This document shows, in pieces, positions 5,037 through 6,234 of a stretch of 6,234 nt of DNA; the stretch's first letter is position 1, and each line of letters begins with the position of its first letter. Source of the DNA: Acidobacteriota bacterium (GTDB taxonomy: Bacteria > Acidobacteriota > Terriglobia > Bryobacterales > Bryobacteraceae); the NCBI GenBank assembly GCA_018268875.1, contig JAFDVT010000315.1:1-6234 (forward strand), written 5' to 3'. The notes beneath the pieces were generated by a model. It saw only the letters and a program-made list of their open reading frames with translations. It was not told where the DNA came from and made no database searches. A program made the position numbers and the translations under genes.

Positions 5037-6234
5037 CTATTCTTTCAGATTCCGGACCTGCCGGATCTGCGCATCGGGAAACATCTGCTGAAAGCGCTGC
5101 ACATCCGGGTGCGCCATGGCGCGGGCTCGCGTTTCCTCTTCCTGATCGCTTCCACCGGCCGCGCTGCGCGGCGCCGCCATCGCGCTACCTTGCTGCGACT
5201 GCTGCACCTGTCCGATCTTGATCTGGAACTTCATCGGCCGCCCGGCGATCTGGTCGATCACGCCCGGCAGGTCGCTCTTCAGCGTCATCTCCTGCAGACG
5301 ATGCGGCACCGTGATGATCAGTTGGCCGTTCTGTTCTTCCACCGTCGAGGATTCGATGGCATCCGCCGTATGCGGCAGTTTGTGTTCGTGCAGACCGTTG
5401 AACAGCCGCGTACGCCAGTCGCTGGAGTCGTTTCCGATGGGATTCGATACGGGCGCCACTGGAGCCACGGGTGGCGCCGCTGCGAACTGAGCTCTTGGAG
5501 GCGACGGCGGAGACGGAGGCCGGGGCGGGGAAGCCTTGGGCGGCGCTTGCGGCGCGCTACCACCACCGCCTCCACTGCCAACCGACGCCAGCGCTTCTTC
5601 GAGGCTCTGCAAACGTCCCGCATGCACCAGGCGCAGCAGACCCAATTCCATATGCAGCCGAGGCTGCAGCGCGTTCTGCAGATCCTTGAACAGGTCCAGC
5701 GTGATTTGCAGGTACCGTGTCAGGTCCTCTTCGGTGAACCACGCGGCCACTTCCGCCAGGCGCGCCTGTTCGGGAGCCGACGCGGCGATCAACCTCGGGT
5801 TCGACGGCGCGATTTTCTTGACGAGCAGATTGCGAATGTCACGGGCCAGTTCGCGGCAGTAATGCTGCAGGCTGCGGCCGTTCGACTCGAGGTCCAGAAC
5901 GATGTCCAGCATCACGCCGGGGTCGCCATCTCGCAACGCTTGCGCGGCAGTGCCCAGCGAATCGAGCGAAAACAGACCCAGCAGTTCGCGAACTTCCACT
6001 GCGGTGAGGTTCGCCCCGCATCCGGCAATCGCCTGATCGAGGGCCGACAGCGAATCGCGAACGCTGCCTTCGCCGACTTGTGCCAGCACGGCCAGCGACT
6101 CTTCGTCCGCCCCGATGCCTTCCTGTTCGCAGATCCAGCGCATGCGATTGACGAGTTCGTCAAAGTCCACACTGCGGAAGCTGAACTGCTGGCAGCGCGA
6201 CGCGATCGTCACCGGAATCTTATGCGATTCCGTC
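5037..6234 (-). CDS. dnaX: DNA polymerase III subunit tau/gamma, C-terminal two-thirds (cut by right edge)
   Basis: Clamp-loader ATPase subunit of the replicative polymerase. The first visible full codons read TESHKIPVTIASRCQQFSFR, the sensor-1/SRC region of the AAA+ module, so the P-loop and zinc module lie beyond the right edge. The GTG at 6212 is an internal valine, not a start. After the AAA+ lid (about 20-80 of the 398 visible residues) comes the helical collar (domain III) up to about residue 215. Then follows a Gly/Pro/Ala-rich linker (plus positions about 5440-5590: a run of five glycines, then PPRPPSPPSPPR). The tau-type C-terminal domain follows (SDWRTRLFNGL onward, with PHRLQEMTLKSDL) and the protein ends QIRQVRNLKE. 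No poly-A slippery heptamer is visible, so a frameshifted gamma form is not indicated in this part. Confidence 0.96.
   Translation of the reverse strand, partial: TESHKIPVTIASRCQQFSFRSVDFDELVNRMRWICEQEGIGADEESLAVLAQVGEGSVRDSLSALDQAIAGCGANLTAVEVRELLGLFSLDSLGTAAQALRDGDPGVMLDIVLDLESNGRSLQHYCRELARDIRNLLVKKIAPSNPRLIAASAPEQARLAEVAAWFTEEDLTRYLQITLDLFKDLQNALQPRLHMELGLLRLVHAGRLQSLEEALASVGSGGGGGSAPQAPPKASPPRPPSPPSPPRAQFAAAPPVAPVAPVSNPIGNDSSDWRTRLFNGLHEHKLPHTADAIESSTVEEQNGQLIITVPHRLQEMTLKSDLPGVIDQIAGRPMKFQIKIGQVQQSQQGSAMAAPRSAAGGSDQEEETRARAMAHPDVQRFQQMFPDAQIRQVRNLKE

Noticed and set aside
5497..5540. Possible G-quadruplex on the plus strand opposite the DnaX linker.
   Set aside because: Only three tracts of three or more G are present (5522-5525, 5527-5530, 5538-5540). 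The rest are GG pairs explained by the proline codons of the linker.

Overview
The window is a GC-rich (about 60 % by eye), tightly packed piece of bacterial chromosome made of housekeeping genes with very little non-coding DNA. Gene content and order (dnaX-ybaB-recR, and nadC-birA-coaX followed by a conserved unknown gene) and several sequence details suggest an Acidobacteriota member, possibly of the Solibacter/Bryobacter group. These details are the BirA motif QTAGHGRHGR, the C-terminal ending VRNLKE of DnaX, and a Tat-exported amidohydrolase wedged between housekeeping genes. The taxonomic call is inference from remembered families and was not searched.

Layout from right to left on the minus strand. 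First comes a replication/repair block: the 3' two-thirds of dnaX (clamp-loader tau/gamma subunit, running off the right edge), ybaB (nucleoid-associated protein) and recR (recombination mediator). The gaps are 20 bp each, so the block looks like one operon. Next, on the plus strand, is a single gene for a twin-arginine-exported TIM-barrel amidohydrolase, convergent with recR (21 bp apart) and divergent from nadC (104 bp between starts). The left half is a minus-strand cofactor operon: nadC (NAD synthesis), birA (biotin-protein ligase without a DNA-binding domain), coaX (type III pantothenate kinase, first step of CoA synthesis), a 234-residue conserved protein of unknown function, and the first 18 codons of an NAD(P)-binding short-chain dehydrogenase/epimerase cut by the left edge. 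Its junctions are very tight: a 4-bp ATGA overlap, a 24-bp gap, a 25-bp overlap and a 1-bp TAATG overlap. This points to co-transcription and coupled translation.

No RNA genes, insertion sequences, CRISPR arrays, attachment sites or long repeats were seen. The only non-coding stretches are the 104-bp divergent region and gaps of 20 to 24 bp. I found no new multi-gene system. The items most worth a second look are the unknown protein after coaX, the lack of Shine-Dalgarno sequences on the minus-strand genes, the altered adenylate-binding loop in BirA, and the lone exported hydrolase between two housekeeping operons.
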